DNA from: Alkalihalophilus pseudofirmus
Lineage (GTDB): Bacteria; Bacillota; Bacilli; Bacillales; Bacillaceae_D
Direction of reading: 5' to 3'
Assembly (NCBI RefSeq): GCF_029094545.1
Contig: NZ_CP117835.1
Coordinates: 248,001 to 312,000 of the forward strand
Length of the DNA stretch: 64,000 bases
Part shown: in pieces, positions 1-8,962 of the stretch
Numbering within the stretch: the stretch's first letter is position 1
How the letters are laid out: each line of letters starts with the position of its first letter
Made by a program: the position numbers and the translations under genes
The notes under the pieces: generated by a model
Told to the model about the DNA's origin: nothing
What the model saw: only the letters and a program-made list of their open reading frames with translations
Database searches by the model: none

Positions 1-12
1 TTTTAAATGAGA

Positions 13-41
13 AAAAACTCCGCTTTTAGCGGGGTTTTTTT
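13..41 (+). terminator. Rho-independent terminator of an upstream gene outside the window
   Basis: A GC-rich stem (AACTCCGC / GCGGGGTT) with a TTTTA loop is followed by a run of seven T. It must end a transcript entering from the left. In Bacillus the gene ahead of rsbR is usually the toxin gene ndoA/mazF, but none of it is in the window. Confidence 0.8.
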
Positions 42-251
42 CAATTATTTTACATTAAATCATGCATTTAACGGTTTATTATTGATCAAAAGCAGTGAAA
101 TAAGGTTTAATTAATATGAGGAACTTTACTGAAGTGGGATTTCTTACATGAACTTGTAAAACCTTTAATCTGAAAATCTTTGCAACATCAAGCAAGTCGT
201 GAAATAATAACTGTAACAAACTGTAACCACTTTGAACTGGAGGAAAGTAAG

Positions 252-1070
252 ATGCAACCATATATAGTATCCTTTATATTCGAGAATCGTGAAGTATTAA
301 CGAAAAGATGGGAAGAGCAGCTCCAAGAAGTTCGTAAGGAGAATTATTTAAACTCTATATCTGATACGGTCTATGAAAATACGAATCAAGAGTTTATGAA
401 TTTCATCTTTGAGTCAGTAGATCGAAACCAAATGCAAGCGAATGAACGGCTGACAAATTTTACAGATCGATTTATTCAGACGGGTTGGCCGCTAGCTTAC
501 TTCACTCGAGGCCTACAGGCGTTCCGTCGTGCCATCTTAGCGACGCTTTCTGAAAAAGAACATAATGTCGATCAGCTTTTAACTCTTTTTAATGAAGTCG
601 AAGATTGGATTGACGGCATTATTAATCAATTGGTAACAGATTATACAGGTTCTTGGGAAGATATCTTCGAGATGCAAAAATTGTCTCTTCTTGAACTATC
701 AGCGCCTTTAATTCCAGTTTTTGAAGGGATTACAGTGATGCCTCTTATCGGAACAATCGATACAAATAGAGCGAAATTAATTATGGAAAATCTGTTGGAC
801 GGCGTTATTAAAAACCGCTCACAAGTGGTGTTAATAGATATTACAGGCGTTCCGGTTGTTGATACAATGGTTGCTCACCACATTATACAAGCTTCAGAGG
901 CGGTTCGTCTTGTAGGAGCAACATGCATTTTAGTGGGCATTCGCCCTGAGATCGCTCAAACAATTGTCAACCTTGGAATTGACTTAGGTAAATTCCCTAC
1001 AAAGAGTACATTGCGTAAAGGTATGGAATCAGCTTTAGAAATGACGAATAAAAAAATAGAAGAAATATAA
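252..1070 (+). CDS. rsbR: RsbR, stressosome sensor/scaffold protein
   Basis: The 272-residue product is the RsbR co-antagonist of the SigB pathway. The N-terminal half (about 1-145) is the non-heme globin-like sensor region and the C-terminal half (about 155-265) is a STAS domain that assembles with RsbS into the stressosome and is phosphorylated on Thr by RsbT. I chose the ATG at 252 because GGAGGAAAG lies just upstream; the longer open frame from 180 has no ribosome binding site. It is the first gene of the eight-gene order rsbR-S-T-U-V-W-sigB-rsbX, which supports the identity strongly. Several RsbR paralogues usually exist in a genome; position makes this the RsbRA type. Confidence 0.93.
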   Translation: MQPYIVSFIFENREVLTKRWEEQLQEVRKENYLNSISDTVYENTNQEFMNFIFESVDRNQMQANERLTNFTDRFIQTGWPLAYFTRGLQAFRRAILATLSEKEHNVDQLLTLFNEVEDWIDGIINQLVTDYTGSWEDIFEMQKLSLLELSAPLIPVFEGITVMPLIGTIDTNRAKLIMENLLDGVIKNRSQVVLIDITGVPVVDTMVAHHIIQASEAVRLVGATCILVGIRPEIAQTIVNLGIDLGKFPTKSTLRKGMESALEMTNKKIEEI

Positions 1071-1086
1071 GTTGGAGGAGTTAAAA

Positions 1087-1443
1087 ATGAGGATCCCAAT
1101 TTTAAAACTTCATCAATACTTGCTTATCAGTATTCAAGTAGAGTTAGATGATCAAACAGCATTGCGTTTTCAAGAGGACCTATTAAATAAAATTCACAAA
1201 GAAGGGTCGATTGGAGTTGTCATTGATTTGACATCTGTAGATATGATCGATTCATTCATCGCTAAAGTGTTAGGTGATGTCGTCGATATGTCTAATTTAA
1301 TGGGGGCTCGCGTTGTATTAACAGGAATACAGCCTGCGGTCGCAATTACATTAATTGATATGGGTATTAAACTGGATGATGTTCCTACAGCTCTTGACCT
1401 TGAGCAAGGTTTGGACAAATTGCAGCAGGAACTGGAGGGATGA
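1087..1443 (+). CDS. rsbS: RsbS, stressosome STAS antagonist
   Basis: A single STAS-domain protein of 118 residues that forms the core of the stressosome with RsbR and holds the kinase RsbT until RsbT phosphorylates it. The phosphoacceptor serine is expected in the segment [19 protein letters not shown] (about residues 46-64). The start is the ATG at 1087, preceded by TTGGAGGAG at 1072-1080. The stop overlaps the upstream in-frame ATG of rsbT, so the two are probably translationally coupled. Confidence 0.93.
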   Translation: MRIPILKLHQYLLISIQVELDDQTALRFQEDLLNKIHKEGSIGVVIDLTSVDMIDSFIAKVLGDVVDMSNLMGARVVLTGIQPAVAITLIDMGIKLDDVPTALDLEQGLDKLQQELEG

Positions 1444-1445
1444 TC

Positions 1446-1859
1446 ATGGAAACCCAATCCTGTGTAGAAGTAAAAAACGAATGGGGGATTGTTGCTGCTA
1501 GACAAGCAGGTCGTACCCTCTCAAAGGAAATCGGGTTTGGGAGTGTCGATCAAGCGCGGATAACAACAGCCATTTCAGAATTAGCGCGTAATATTTATTT
1601 ATATGCGCAGCGTGGAGAAATATGTTTAGAACTAATTGAGGCACCGTCGAAAACGGGAATGGTTAAAGGAATACAAGTGATTGCTAAAGACCAAGGTCCC
1701 GGAATTTCAGACATTAGACAAGTGATGGTAGATGGATTTACAACCTCTAGCGGTATGGGAGCGGGACTTCCTGGAGTGAAACGTTTAATGGATGAATTTT
1801 CTATTGATTCCGAAGTAGGGGAAGGGACGGTCATCACAACGACGAAGTGGCTTCGTTAA
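1446..1859 (+). CDS. rsbT: RsbT, serine kinase / RsbU activator
   Basis: A 137-residue GHKL-fold kinase that phosphorylates RsbR and RsbS under stress, leaves the stressosome and activates the phosphatase RsbU. The N box (ISELARNIYLYA) and the ATP-lid motifs (DQGPGISD and GMGAGLPGVKRLMDEF) are visible. Two ATG codons are possible; the one at 1446 sits at proper distance from GGAGGG (1434-1439), whereas the ATG at 1440 touches the ribosome binding site, so 1446 is preferred. Confidence 0.93.
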   Translation: METQSCVEVKNEWGIVAARQAGRTLSKEIGFGSVDQARITTAISELARNIYLYAQRGEICLELIEAPSKTGMVKGIQVIAKDQGPGISDIRQVMVDGFTTSSGMGAGLPGVKRLMDEFSIDSEVGEGTVITTTKWLR

Positions 1860-1871
1860 AGGAGGGCCAGC

Positions 1872-2885
1872 GTGAATAATACTGTTCAAAAGCTAGAAGA
1901 ATCATACAAACATATATTGCAGACATTCCTTCATGATAAAAGTGAACAAGGGTTATATGAAGCACAGCAATTTAGTAAAATTTTACTTGAGCATCAAATA
2001 TCACCTGAGGAATTGGTCAGTATTCACCGCTCTATTTTAGAAGAGTTGTTTCCGAATGTTTCAAGTGAGGTTCAGGATTCTTTTGAGTTGCTCTTAGAAG
2101 TTATGATGGGATATGGACTTGCCTATCGTGAACATCAAAGTTTACGTGATCGTCAAAAAGAACTTGAATCAGAGATCGATGTAGCTGCTAATATGCAGCA
2201 AACATTGCTGCCTAAAGAAATTCCGTCTGACGATGTGTTAGATATTGGTGTAGTGAGTGTACCGGCTACAAAAATGAGCGGTGACTACTATCATTTTGTT
2301 CGAGATGAGCACGGCAATGTAGGGGTAGCCATAGCTGATATTATCGGGAAAGGTGTTCCTGCTGCTTTGTGTATGTCGATGATTAAATACGCCATGGACA
2401 GCTTACCTGAACAAAGACTTAGGCCAGGCGCGCTGCTTGAGAACTTGAACAGGGTCGTCGAGCAGAATGTTGATGATAGTATGTTTATTACGATGATGTA
2501 CGGGGCATATGATACAGGGACGCATGAATTCCATTATTCTGGAGCGGGGCATGAACCTGGGTTTTATTATTCATCTTCTGAGGATCGTTTCGAAGAATTG
2601 TATGCAAAAGGCTTAGTTTTAGGAGTCTCACGTCATACAAAATTCCGTGAGTATCATAAAAAGGTGGAAAAAGATGATTTTATTGTCTTTTTATCAGATG
2701 GTGTAACGGAATGCCGAGTAGATGATGATTTTATTGAACGAGAAGAAATAGTGAAGTTAATAAGGTCCTACATGCATTTAAGTGCTCAAGAAATTGTCGA
2801 CAGCGTATATAAGGAACTTGTGAAACTACAAGATTTTACCTTGAGAGATGATTTTACATTAATGATTTTGCGTCGAAAAGTTTAA
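1872..2885 (+). CDS. rsbU: RsbU, PP2C-type phosphatase of RsbV
   Basis: A 337-residue protein: the N-terminal ~110 residues are the RsbT-binding helical domain, a short linker coiled coil follows (RDRQKELESEIDVAANMQQ), and a SpoIIE/PP2C domain (about 125-335) carries metal-binding motifs MSGDYYHF, ADIIGKGVPAAL and the C-terminal DDFTLMIL. When bound by RsbT it dephosphorylates RsbV-P and so releases SigB. It starts with GTG at 1872 behind AAAGGAGGG. A 61-base gap separates it from rsbV, the place where B. subtilis has an internal SigB promoter; no good match is seen here. Confidence 0.93.
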   Translation: MNNTVQKLEESYKHILQTFLHDKSEQGLYEAQQFSKILLEHQISPEELVSIHRSILEELFPNVSSEVQDSFELLLEVMMGYGLAYREHQSLRDRQKELESEIDVAANMQQTLLPKEIPSDDVLDIGVVSVPATKMSGDYYHFVRDEHGNVGVAIADIIGKGVPAALCMSMIKYAMDSLPEQRLRPGALLENLNRVVEQNVDDSMFITMMYGAYDTGTHEFHYSGAGHEPGFYYSSSEDRFEELYAKGLVLGVSRHTKFREYHKKVEKDDFIVFLSDGVTECRVDDDFIEREEIVKLIRSYMHLSAQEIVDSVYKELVKLQDFTLRDDFTLMILRRKV

Positions 2886-2946
2886 AAATGATTGTTTTGT
2901 GGTATTTATAAACTAATGTAGATGGGATACCAGGAGGAGATTATAG

Positions 2947-3279
2947 ATGAACTTAGATATTCGTCATGAACAGTCAGAGGGCGCAGAGCTTGTATATGTA
3001 ACAGGAGAAATTGATGCCTATACCGCGCCGAAGCTGCGCAGCACACTAACACCGCTTGCTGAGCAAGGATCAAATAAGATTATCGTCGATTTAACAAACG
3101 TTCAATATATAGATAGTACAGGCTTGGGGATTTTTGTAGGAATTTTAAAATTAACAGACTCGAAAGACAGTTCGTTAGTGTTAACGGGGTTATCTGAACG
3201 GGTACACCGCCTGTTTACGATTACTGGGTTAGACGAGGTTATCCAGATCGAACCGATTAAAGGGGAGGAAGCGAAATGA
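2947..3279 (+). CDS. rsbV: RsbV, anti-anti-sigma factor
   Basis: A 110-residue STAS-domain protein that, when unphosphorylated, binds RsbW and frees SigB. The phosphorylatable serine is in the motif IDSTGLGIF (about residue 57-65), typical of SpoIIAA/RsbV. The start at 2947 has AGGAGG at 2932-2937. Its last four bases overlap the rsbW start (ATGA). Confidence 0.94.
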   Translation: MNLDIRHEQSEGAELVYVTGEIDAYTAPKLRSTLTPLAEQGSNKIIVDLTNVQYIDSTGLGIFVGILKLTDSKDSSLVLTGLSERVHRLFTITGLDEVIQIEPIKGEEAK

Positions 3280-3764
3280 ACGAACAGCAAGTAGATCACA
3301 TCGAGATGAGTGTTCCGGCTAAGCCTGAATTTGTTGGCGTCGTGCGTTTGACGGTTTCTGGAATTGCCAATCGCCTTGGATTTACGTACGACGATATTGA
3401 AGATATTAAGATTGCAGTTGCAGAAGCATGTACGAACGTAGTAAACCACGCGTATGAAGATGAAGGGTTGATTTCCGCTTCTTTTGTGCTGCACGAAGAC
3501 CGTATGGAAATTGTCATAGCGGACCGCGGACAAAGTTTTGATATCAATGGTTTACGTGAGCGTTTAGGTCCGGTTGACTCGACTAAGCCGGTCGGTGATT
3601 TGAAAGAAGGGGGGCTTGGCCTCTTCCTCATCAACACTTTAATGGACAAAGTGGAAATCAATGATGAATCAGGGGTTATCCTAATGATGACAAAGTTCAT
3701 TCACGGAGATGAGGTGGAGAAAAATGTCGACGGAGTCCCTTCCACACAAACAGAACAAAGATGA
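3276..3764 (+). CDS. rsbW: RsbW, anti-sigma B factor and serine kinase
   Basis: A 162-residue GHKL-type kinase that holds SigB inactive and phosphorylates RsbV. The N box EACTNVVNHAY, the G1 motif ADRGQSFD and the G2 segment EGGLGLFLI are visible. It overlaps rsbV by 4 bases and sigB by 41 bases, which fits tight stoichiometric coupling between the sigma factor and its inhibitor. Confidence 0.94.
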   Translation: MNEQQVDHIEMSVPAKPEFVGVVRLTVSGIANRLGFTYDDIEDIKIAVAEACTNVVNHAYEDEGLISASFVLHEDRMEIVIADRGQSFDINGLRERLGPVDSTKPVGDLKEGGLGLFLINTLMDKVEINDESGVILMMTKFIHGDEVEKNVDGVPSTQTEQR

Positions 3765-4509
3765 GGTATATGAATGGATTCGCCTTTATCAGGAAACAGG
3801 CGAAGAAGAGGTTCAAGTAAAGCTGGTAAAACATTATGAGGCTCTTGTCCGTTCATTAGCTCGGAAGTTTTCTAAAGGACGGGAATACGACGAAGATCTA
3901 TACCAAGTTGGAATGGTAGGTCTGCTCGCTGCCCTAACTCGATTTGACAGTGAGTTTGGACGTAGTTTTGAATCTTTTGCCGTACCAACTATTGTCGGTG
4001 AAATCAAACGATTCATACGTGATAAAACGTGGAGTGTCCATGTTCCAAGACGTATTAAAGAGTTAGGTCCTAAAATCAAAAAGGCTGTAGAATCCTTGAC
4101 GGTTGAACTTAACCGCTCTCCACTTGTTCATGAAATTGCTGCGTATCTAGAGGTCTCTGAAGAGGAAGTTCTAGAGACAATGGAGATGAGCAAAAGTTAT
4201 CAAGCGTTATCTGTTGACCGTTCGCTTGAGGCTGACCAAGAAGGTGGAGAAGTTACATTGCTTGACCTTGTCGGCAATGAAGACAGCGGGTTTGAGAAAA
4301 CTGATCAAAAGATGCTGCTTCAAAAAGCATTCCAAGTGCTTAATGAACGTGAAAAACAAATCCTTATGCTAACCTACTATGACAATTTGAGCCAAAAAGA
4401 AACAGGGGAAAAACTCGGTATTTCTCAAATGCATGTATCACGTCTTCAACGTAGGGCGTTACAAAAATTACGAGATTCAATTAAAGTCGAGCCTTCGGAG
4501 ATTTTATAA
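3724..4509 (+). CDS. sigB: Sigma factor SigB (general stress)
   Basis: A 261-residue group 3 sigma factor of the SigB/F/G family. Region 2 (YDEDLYQVGMVGLLAALTRF and FAVPTIVGEIKRFIRDKTW), region 3 (VPRRIKELGPKI) and the region 4 helix-turn-helix (SQKETGEKLGISQMHVSRLQ) are all intact. The ATG at 3724 is preferred over 3709 because GAGGTGGAG lies in front of it. It directs the general stress regulon; candidate target promoters in this window are listed at 27862, 32439, 55654 and 57690. Confidence 0.95.
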   Translation: MSTESLPHKQNKDEVYEWIRLYQETGEEEVQVKLVKHYEALVRSLARKFSKGREYDEDLYQVGMVGLLAALTRFDSEFGRSFESFAVPTIVGEIKRFIRDKTWSVHVPRRIKELGPKIKKAVESLTVELNRSPLVHEIAAYLEVSEEEVLETMEMSKSYQALSVDRSLEADQEGGEVTLLDLVGNEDSGFEKTDQKMLLQKAFQVLNEREKQILMLTYYDNLSQKETGEKLGISQMHVSRLQRRALQKLRDSIKVEPSEIL

Positions 4510-4510
4510 T

Positions 4511-5110
4511 ATGATTTCTCTTTATGAAAACAAACACATTGAGGTAGCTGCAGTTCAACAGCCTAAACCGGGAAATGTTCACTGTGGTGATGCTCATGTC
4601 GTAGTTGAAGAAGAGGATTTTACATTATGCGCGGTGGTTGATGGTTTAGGAAGCGGTGAGGGAGCTTCTGAATCTGCTGATGCAGCTATTGAAGTAATCA
4701 AAGAAAATCGATTTTTAGAAGTTGATGAAATTGTCACTCGTTGTAATCAAGCAATGGTTAACAAACGCGGTGCAGTTCTAACATTAGTAAAAGTCGATTT
4801 CCAAAAAGAAGAGGTTATTTATTGTAACTTCGGCAACATCGGGTTTGTCATGTATGAACCAGACGGCACTACGCTTCAGCCTATACCCATTAGGGGTTAT
4901 TTATCAGGTAGAAAAGTTATGGTTAAAAGTAAACATTTTTCCTATAAGAAAGGCAGTATTTTTATGCTATATTCAGATGGAGTAAAGATCCCTTTCTCTA
5001 AGAAAAATCTACTTACGCTTGGTTCTTTAAAGGAAGAATTTAAGCATTTATTAACACTTGATCGATTTGCTGTTGATGATGTGACGTTACTAGTAGGAAA
5101 GTTAAATTAG
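4511..5110 (+). CDS. rsbX: RsbX, PP2C-type phosphatase of RsbS/RsbR
   Basis: A 199-residue PP2C-like serine phosphatase that resets the stressosome by dephosphorylating RsbS and RsbR. The motifs HCGDAHVV, VVDGLGSGEGASESA and the C-terminal AVDDVTLLVG are visible. The ATG at 4511 follows the sigB stop by one base; its length equals that of B. subtilis RsbX. It closes the operon and is followed by a terminator. Confidence 0.93.
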   Translation: MISLYENKHIEVAAVQQPKPGNVHCGDAHVVVEEEDFTLCAVVDGLGSGEGASESADAAIEVIKENRFLEVDEIVTRCNQAMVNKRGAVLTLVKVDFQKEEVIYCNFGNIGFVMYEPDGTTLQPIPIRGYLSGRKVMVKSKHFSYKKGSIFMLYSDGVKIPFSKKNLLTLGSLKEEFKHLLTLDRFAVDDVTLLVGKLN

Positions 5111-5111
5111 T

Positions 5112-5145
5112 AAACCTCCTTAACTTATAAAGGGGGTTTATTTTT
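5112..5145 (+). terminator. Terminator of the rsb-sigB operon
   Basis: The stem AAACCTCCTT / AAAGGGGGTTT lies two bases after the rsbX stop and is followed by TATTTTTG. Confidence 0.85.
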
Positions 5146-5252
5146 GTTTTATGGAGCTAGAAGGATATTCACGAAAGATAGGGAAGTTAGTTACGTGAAG
5201 AGGCATATGATATGATTAAGGATACAGGCTACTAGTAAAGGAGCTCGATGAG

Positions 5253-7433
5253 ATGAATGATTTTCATAATAAGTTAATTCAAGAAATAGAAAAGGAACTG
5301 TCAGTGAATGAAAAGTACATAAGAAATTTAATTGATCTAGTTGAAGAGGGAAATACAGTGCCTTTTATTGCGCGCTACAGAAAAGAATTGACTGGATCAT
5401 TAGATGAAGTCCAAATCCGTACAATCGTTGAGAGATGGGAGTATGCAAATCAGCTTCAGCAGCGAAAAGACGAGGTTAAACGCTTAATCGGTGAACAGGA
5501 TAAGTTGACAGATGAGCTCGCTTTAAAAATTGACCAGGCTATGAAGCTTCAAGAAATAGATGATCTCTATAGACCTTATAAGCAAAAAAGGCGTACAAGA
5601 GCTACTACAGCAAAAGAAAAAGGGTTGCAGCCTTTAGCGGAATGGCTAATTACGTATCCAAAACAAGCTGATGTTTCCAAAGAAGCACTTCAATATATTG
5701 ATGAAGAAAAAGGTGTAGCTACGGTTGAAGAGGCGCTCGCCGGTGCCGAAGATATTATTGCTGAATGGGTATCGGACGATGCGGATCTAAGAAAGTTCAT
5801 TCGCGAACGCTCGTTTAAAGAAGGCCACATTAAAACGGTTGTTAAAGACAAGCAACTTGATGAAAAAGGTACATATGAAATGTATTACGATTATACAGAA
5901 GCAGTCCGCTCCATCGTGCCTCACAGAATTCTTGCTGTGAACCGTGGAGAAAAAGACGGGGTTTTAAGAGCGGGAATTGAGTTTCAGGCTGAGAAAATGA
6001 TAGGGGAGATCGAGAAGCGTTATATGTCTCGCGCAGGAGACTCATCAGCTGCTGAGTATGTTAAGCTGGCTATTCAAGATGGATATAAACGTTTAATAGA
6101 ACCATCAATTGAACGAGAAATAAGGAACGAACTGACTGCAAAAGCTGAAGAACAAGCAATTCATATCTTTTCAGAGAATTTGAGAAACCTCCTGTTACAG
6201 CCGCCTATTAAAGATAAGGTTGTGCTTGGAGTAGATCCGGCTTACCGTACAGGGTGCAAGTTAGCTGTGGTGGATGGGACTGGAAAGGTACTCGATATAG
6301 GAGTTGTTTATCCAACGCCGCCTAGAAATGAAGTTGAAAAAGCAGCAGCGAAAGTGAAACAATTAGTTAAAGAACATAAGGTAGAAATGATTGCTATTGG
6401 GAACGGCACAGCTTCGAGAGAGACGGAGCAGTTTATTGCTGACCTTATCAACGATTTACCGGGAGAATTGTATTATTTGATTGTAAATGAAGCTGGAGCG
6501 AGTGTGTATTCTGCTTCTGAGCTAGGGCGTGAGGAGTTTCCGGAATTTCAAGTTGAAGAAAGAAGTGCTGTTTCTATTGCAAGAAGGCTGCAGGACCCAT
6601 TAGCTGAACTCGTGAAAATTGATCCGAAGTCCGTTGGTGTGGGTCAATATCAACATGATGTTGCGCAAAAAAGATTATCAGAATCGTTAACATTTGTAGT
6701 AGAGACCGTAGTTAACCAAGTTGGTGTAAATGTGAATACTGCCTCCGTCTCATTATTGCAATATGTAGCTGGACTATCGAAGTCGGTTGCTGTAAATATT
6801 GTGAAACGCAGAGAGGAAGAAGGCCGGTTTACAAGCCGTGCACAATTAAAGAAAGTACCTAGGCTAGGTGCGAAAACGTATGAACAGTGTATTGGCTTCT
6901 TACGCATTCAAGGAGGGAAGAATCCGCTTGATGCTACAGGGATTCATCCAGAGACATATAAGGAAACCGAAGCGCTGCTTGATAAGGTGGGCGCTGCACG
7001 AAAAGATGTAGGAACAAAAGAGTTAAGCGAAAAACTGTCTGGATTGAACGAACATCAAATAGCAGAAGAGCTTGGGCTTGGTATGCCGACTGTTAAAGAT
7101 ATTATTGCAACACTTATCAGGCCGACTCGAGATCCACGTGATGAAGTAGCGAAACCTTTGTTAAAGCAGGGGGTTCTTCGATTAGAAGACTTGACTCGCG
7201 GGATGGAACTTCAAGGGACTGTGAGAAATGTAGTCGATTTTGGAGCGTTTGTTGATGTAGGGGTAAAGCAAGACGGATTAGTTCATATTTCTAAACTAAC
7301 TAAAAGGTTTGTGAAGCATCCTCTTGAAGTAGTGGCTGTTGGAGAAATTGTAACGGTATGGGTTGAGGATGTTGACATAAAAAAAGGCAGGGTTGCTCTC
7401 ACGATGCTAGAGCCGGCTGTGCAAACAGTATAA
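5253..7433 (+). CDS. tex: Tex, S1-domain RNA-binding transcription accessory protein
   Basis: A 726-residue cytoplasmic protein of the Tex/Spt6-like family. The domains in order are an N-terminal helical Tex region (1-190), a YqgF-like RNase H-fold domain (about 325-450, with GVDPAYRTGCKLAVVD), helix-hairpin-helix repeats (about 500-600) and a C-terminal S1 domain (about 645-722, GTVRNVVDFGAFVDVGVKQ). ATG 5253 follows AAAGGAG (5237-5243). As in Bacillus it lies directly downstream of sigB-rsbX but has its own spacing and a separate terminator. Confidence 0.95.
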   Translation: MNDFHNKLIQEIEKELSVNEKYIRNLIDLVEEGNTVPFIARYRKELTGSLDEVQIRTIVERWEYANQLQQRKDEVKRLIGEQDKLTDELALKIDQAMKLQEIDDLYRPYKQKRRTRATTAKEKGLQPLAEWLITYPKQADVSKEALQYIDEEKGVATVEEALAGAEDIIAEWVSDDADLRKFIRERSFKEGHIKTVVKDKQLDEKGTYEMYYDYTEAVRSIVPHRILAVNRGEKDGVLRAGIEFQAEKMIGEIEKRYMSRAGDSSAAEYVKLAIQDGYKRLIEPSIEREIRNELTAKAEEQAIHIFSENLRNLLLQPPIKDKVVLGVDPAYRTGCKLAVVDGTGKVLDIGVVYPTPPRNEVEKAAAKVKQLVKEHKVEMIAIGNGTASRETEQFIADLINDLPGELYYLIVNEAGASVYSASELGREEFPEFQVEERSAVSIARRLQDPLAELVKIDPKSVGVGQYQHDVAQKRLSESLTFVVETVVNQVGVNVNTASVSLLQYVAGLSKSVAVNIVKRREEEGRFTSRAQLKKVPRLGAKTYEQCIGFLRIQGGKNPLDATGIHPETYKETEALLDKVGAARKDVGTKELSEKLSGLNEHQIAEELGLGMPTVKDIIATLIRPTRDPRDEVAKPLLKQGVLRLEDLTRGMELQGTVRNVVDFGAFVDVGVKQDGLVHISKLTKRFVKHPLEVVAVGEIVTVWVEDVDIKKGRVALTMLEPAVQTV

Positions 7434-7439
7434 ATAAAG

Positions 7440-7470
7440 AAATGGCCATGCATTTTCGCATGGCCATTTG
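7440..7470. terminator. Bidirectional terminator between tex and cmpA
   Basis: A near-perfect stem AAATGGCCATGC / GCATGGCCATTT with a six-base loop lies between two convergent genes and abuts the cmpA stop codon. Confidence 0.85.
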
Positions 7471-7472
7471 CT

Positions 7473-7601
7473 TTAACCTAAATGCTTATTCATTTGCTCT
7501 TTTCGTTGATAGTAAAACCAACATTGATTAAGGATCTTTATTTGATGGCGGTTCTGCTCTTTGAAAGCCTTTTGTAGTTGAGTGCGTAACCAGGTCGGCA
7601 T
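7473..7601 (-). CDS. cmpA: CmpA, cortex morphogenetic protein
   Basis: A 42-residue protein starting MPTWLRTQLQKAF and ending NKHLG; the core KILNQCWFYYQRK is the hallmark of CmpA, a small sporulation protein that promotes SpoIVA degradation by ClpXP in B. subtilis and couples coat and cortex assembly. The start was chosen at 7601 because AAGGAGTTGGGAG lies directly upstream; a longer open frame upstream has no ribosome binding site. It lies between tex and the SprT-like gene as in B. subtilis. A CATATACT sequence (7638-7645, minus strand) could be a SigE-type -10 element. Confidence 0.88.
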   Translation of the reverse strand: MPTWLRTQLQKAFKEQNRHQIKILNQCWFYYQRKEQMNKHLG

Positions 7602-7694
7602 TTCTCCCAACTCCTTATTAGTTGTGGTAGTATATTTAGTATATGTAGGAGAGTTTGTCAGTGTTGATTGTATTTTGTATGGGGGCGGGGGACA

Positions 7695-8147
7695 TTGAAT
7701 CAGAGCGAACTGCAAAAAATGGTTGAAGAGATCTCTCTAACTAGTTTTAACAAACCATTTGTACACGAAGCGACGTTTAATTCAAGATTACGTACGACTG
7801 GCGGCAGATACTTGTTAAGGTCACACAATCTAGAATTTAACCCTAAGCAGTATCAATTATATGGGGAAGAAGAATTAATTAAGATTATTAAACATGAATT
7901 GTGTCATTATCATCTTCATATAGAAGGAAGAGGCTATAAGCATAGAGATGCTGACTTTAAAGAGCTGTTGGCGCATGTAGGAGGAGCCAGGTATTGCAGA
8001 GAAATACCTGGAGCTAAGAGACAAACGAAGGTTCTACATGAATATGAGTGTCAAGGTTGTCATCTTTTATATAGCCGGAAGCGAAGGATCGATACGTCTA
8101 AATATGTGTGTGGGAAGTGCAGAGGCAAATTGAGAAAAAAATTATAA
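7695..8147 (+). CDS. SprT-like zinc metallopeptidase-fold protein (YdcK)
   Basis: A 150-residue SprT-like protein. The HExxH zinc motif is HELCHYHLH (about residues 71-79) and a C-terminal zinc ribbon has CQGC and CGKC pairs. SprT-like proteins resemble the Spartan protease domain, but the function of bacterial short forms is unknown. The start is uncertain: TTG at 7695 matches the beginning of B. subtilis YdcK, but its ribosome binding site (GGGGGCGGGGG) is unusual; TTG at 7668 is the alternative. Confidence 0.88.
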   Translation: MNQSELQKMVEEISLTSFNKPFVHEATFNSRLRTTGGRYLLRSHNLEFNPKQYQLYGEEELIKIIKHELCHYHLHIEGRGYKHRDADFKELLAHVGGARYCREIPGAKRQTKVLHEYECQGCHLLYSRKRRIDTSKYVCGKCRGKLRKKL

Positions 8148-8154
8148 AAAAGTG

Positions 8155-8184
8155 TTGCCTATATTAAATGAGCTGTGCTATATT
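8155..8184 (+). promoter_or_regulatory. Upstream promoter (P1) of the tRNA-rRNA cluster
   Basis: TTGCCT (8155-8160) and TATATT (8179-8184) are 18 bases apart, just behind the SprT-like gene. It forms a tandem arrangement with the stronger promoter at 8238, as is usual for stable RNA operons of Bacillus. Confidence 0.55.
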
Positions 8185-8237
8185 ATAGAAGTCGCTGAAC
8201 GAGACAAGCAAATCGAAAAGCGATTCCGAAAAAAGTG

Positions 8238-8266
8238 TTGACATCAAAAAACACTTTCGATATAAT
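8238..8266 (+). promoter_or_regulatory. Main promoter (P2) of the tRNA cluster
   Basis: Consensus TTGACA (8238-8243) and consensus TATAAT (8261-8266) are separated by exactly 17 bases, 33 bases before the first tRNA. This is the best SigA promoter in the window. Confidence 0.85.
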
Positions 8267-8298
8267 ATTTAAAGTCAGCAACACAAACACCACAATAT

Positions 8299-8373
8299 TC
8301 CACAGTAGCTCAGTGGTAGAGCAATCGGCTGTTAACCGATCGGTCGTAGGTTCGAGTCCTACCTGTGGAGCCA
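8299..8373 (+). tRNA. tRNA-Asn(GUU)
   Basis: Acceptor stem TCCACAG / CTGTGGA, anticodon GTT at 8331-8333, T-loop GGTTCGAGTCC, and an encoded CCA end. First gene of an eleven-tRNA cluster. Confidence 0.95.
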
Positions 8374-8374
8374 C

Positions 8375-8465
8375 GGAGAAGTACCCAAGTGGCTGAAGGG
8401 GCGCCCCTGCTAAGGGTGTAGGTCGCGCGAGCGGCGCGAGGGTTCAAATCCCTCCTTCTCCGCCA
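8375..8465 (+). tRNA. tRNA-Ser(GCU)
   Basis: Acceptor stem GGAGAAG / CTTCTCC, anticodon GCT at 8409-8411, a long GC-rich variable arm typical of class II tRNAs, and an encoded CCA. It follows tRNA-Asn after one base. Confidence 0.95.
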
Positions 8466-8484
8466 GTATCTTTTCTTAAATTAT

Positions 8485-8559
8485 GGCCCGTTGGTCAAGC
8501 GGTTAAGACACCGCCCTTTCACGGCGGTAACACGGGTTCGAATCCCGTACGGGTCACCA
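8485..8559 (+). tRNA. tRNA-Glu(UUC)
   Basis: Acceptor stem GGCCCGT / ACGGGTC, anticodon TTC at 8518-8520, T-loop GGTTCGAATCC, encoded CCA. Confidence 0.95.
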
Positions 8560-8565
8560 ACATAT

Positions 8566-8641
8566 GGAGGATTAGCTCAGCTGGGAGAGCACCTGCCTTA
8601 CAAGCAGGGGGTCGGCGGTTCGAGCCCGTCATCCTCCACCA
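8566..8641 (+). tRNA. tRNA-Val(UAC)
   Basis: Acceptor stem GGAGGAT / ATCCTCC, anticodon TAC at 8599-8601, encoded CCA. Confidence 0.95.
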
Positions 8642-8644
8642 TAT

Positions 8645-8721
8645 GGTCCGGTAGTTCAGTTGGTTAGAATGCCTGCCTGTCACGCAGGAGGTCGCGGGTT
8701 CGAGTCCCGTCCGGACCGCCA
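8645..8721 (+). tRNA. tRNA-Asp(GUC)
   Basis: Acceptor stem GGTCCGG / CCGGACC, anticodon GTC at 8679-8681, encoded CCA. Confidence 0.95.
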
Positions 8722-8743
8722 TTTTTATTAGTTAATTTCATAC

Positions 8744-8825
8744 GCGGGTGTGGCGGAATTGGCAGACGCGCTAGACTTAGGATCTAGTGTCTTACGACGT
8801 GGGGGTTCGAGTCCCTTCACCCGCA
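8744..8825 (+). tRNA. tRNA-Leu(UAG)
   Basis: Acceptor stem GCGGGTG / CACCCGC, anticodon stem-loop CTAGA-CTTAGGA-TCTAG with anticodon TAG, long variable arm. The CCA end is not encoded (the discriminator A is followed by CTT), unlike most others in the cluster. Confidence 0.94.
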
Positions 8826-8871
8826 CTTTTATTTTAAAAATTAAAGTGCAGATACGGATATCATACATTTA

Positions 8872-8958
<87 letters not shown>

Positions 8959-8962
8959 ATTG

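Noticed and set aside
2886-2946. Internal SigB promoter between rsbU and rsbV
   Set aside because: GGGATA is present at 2924 but the nearest GTTT-type -35 (2894) is 24 bases away, and the start would fall inside the ribosome binding site.
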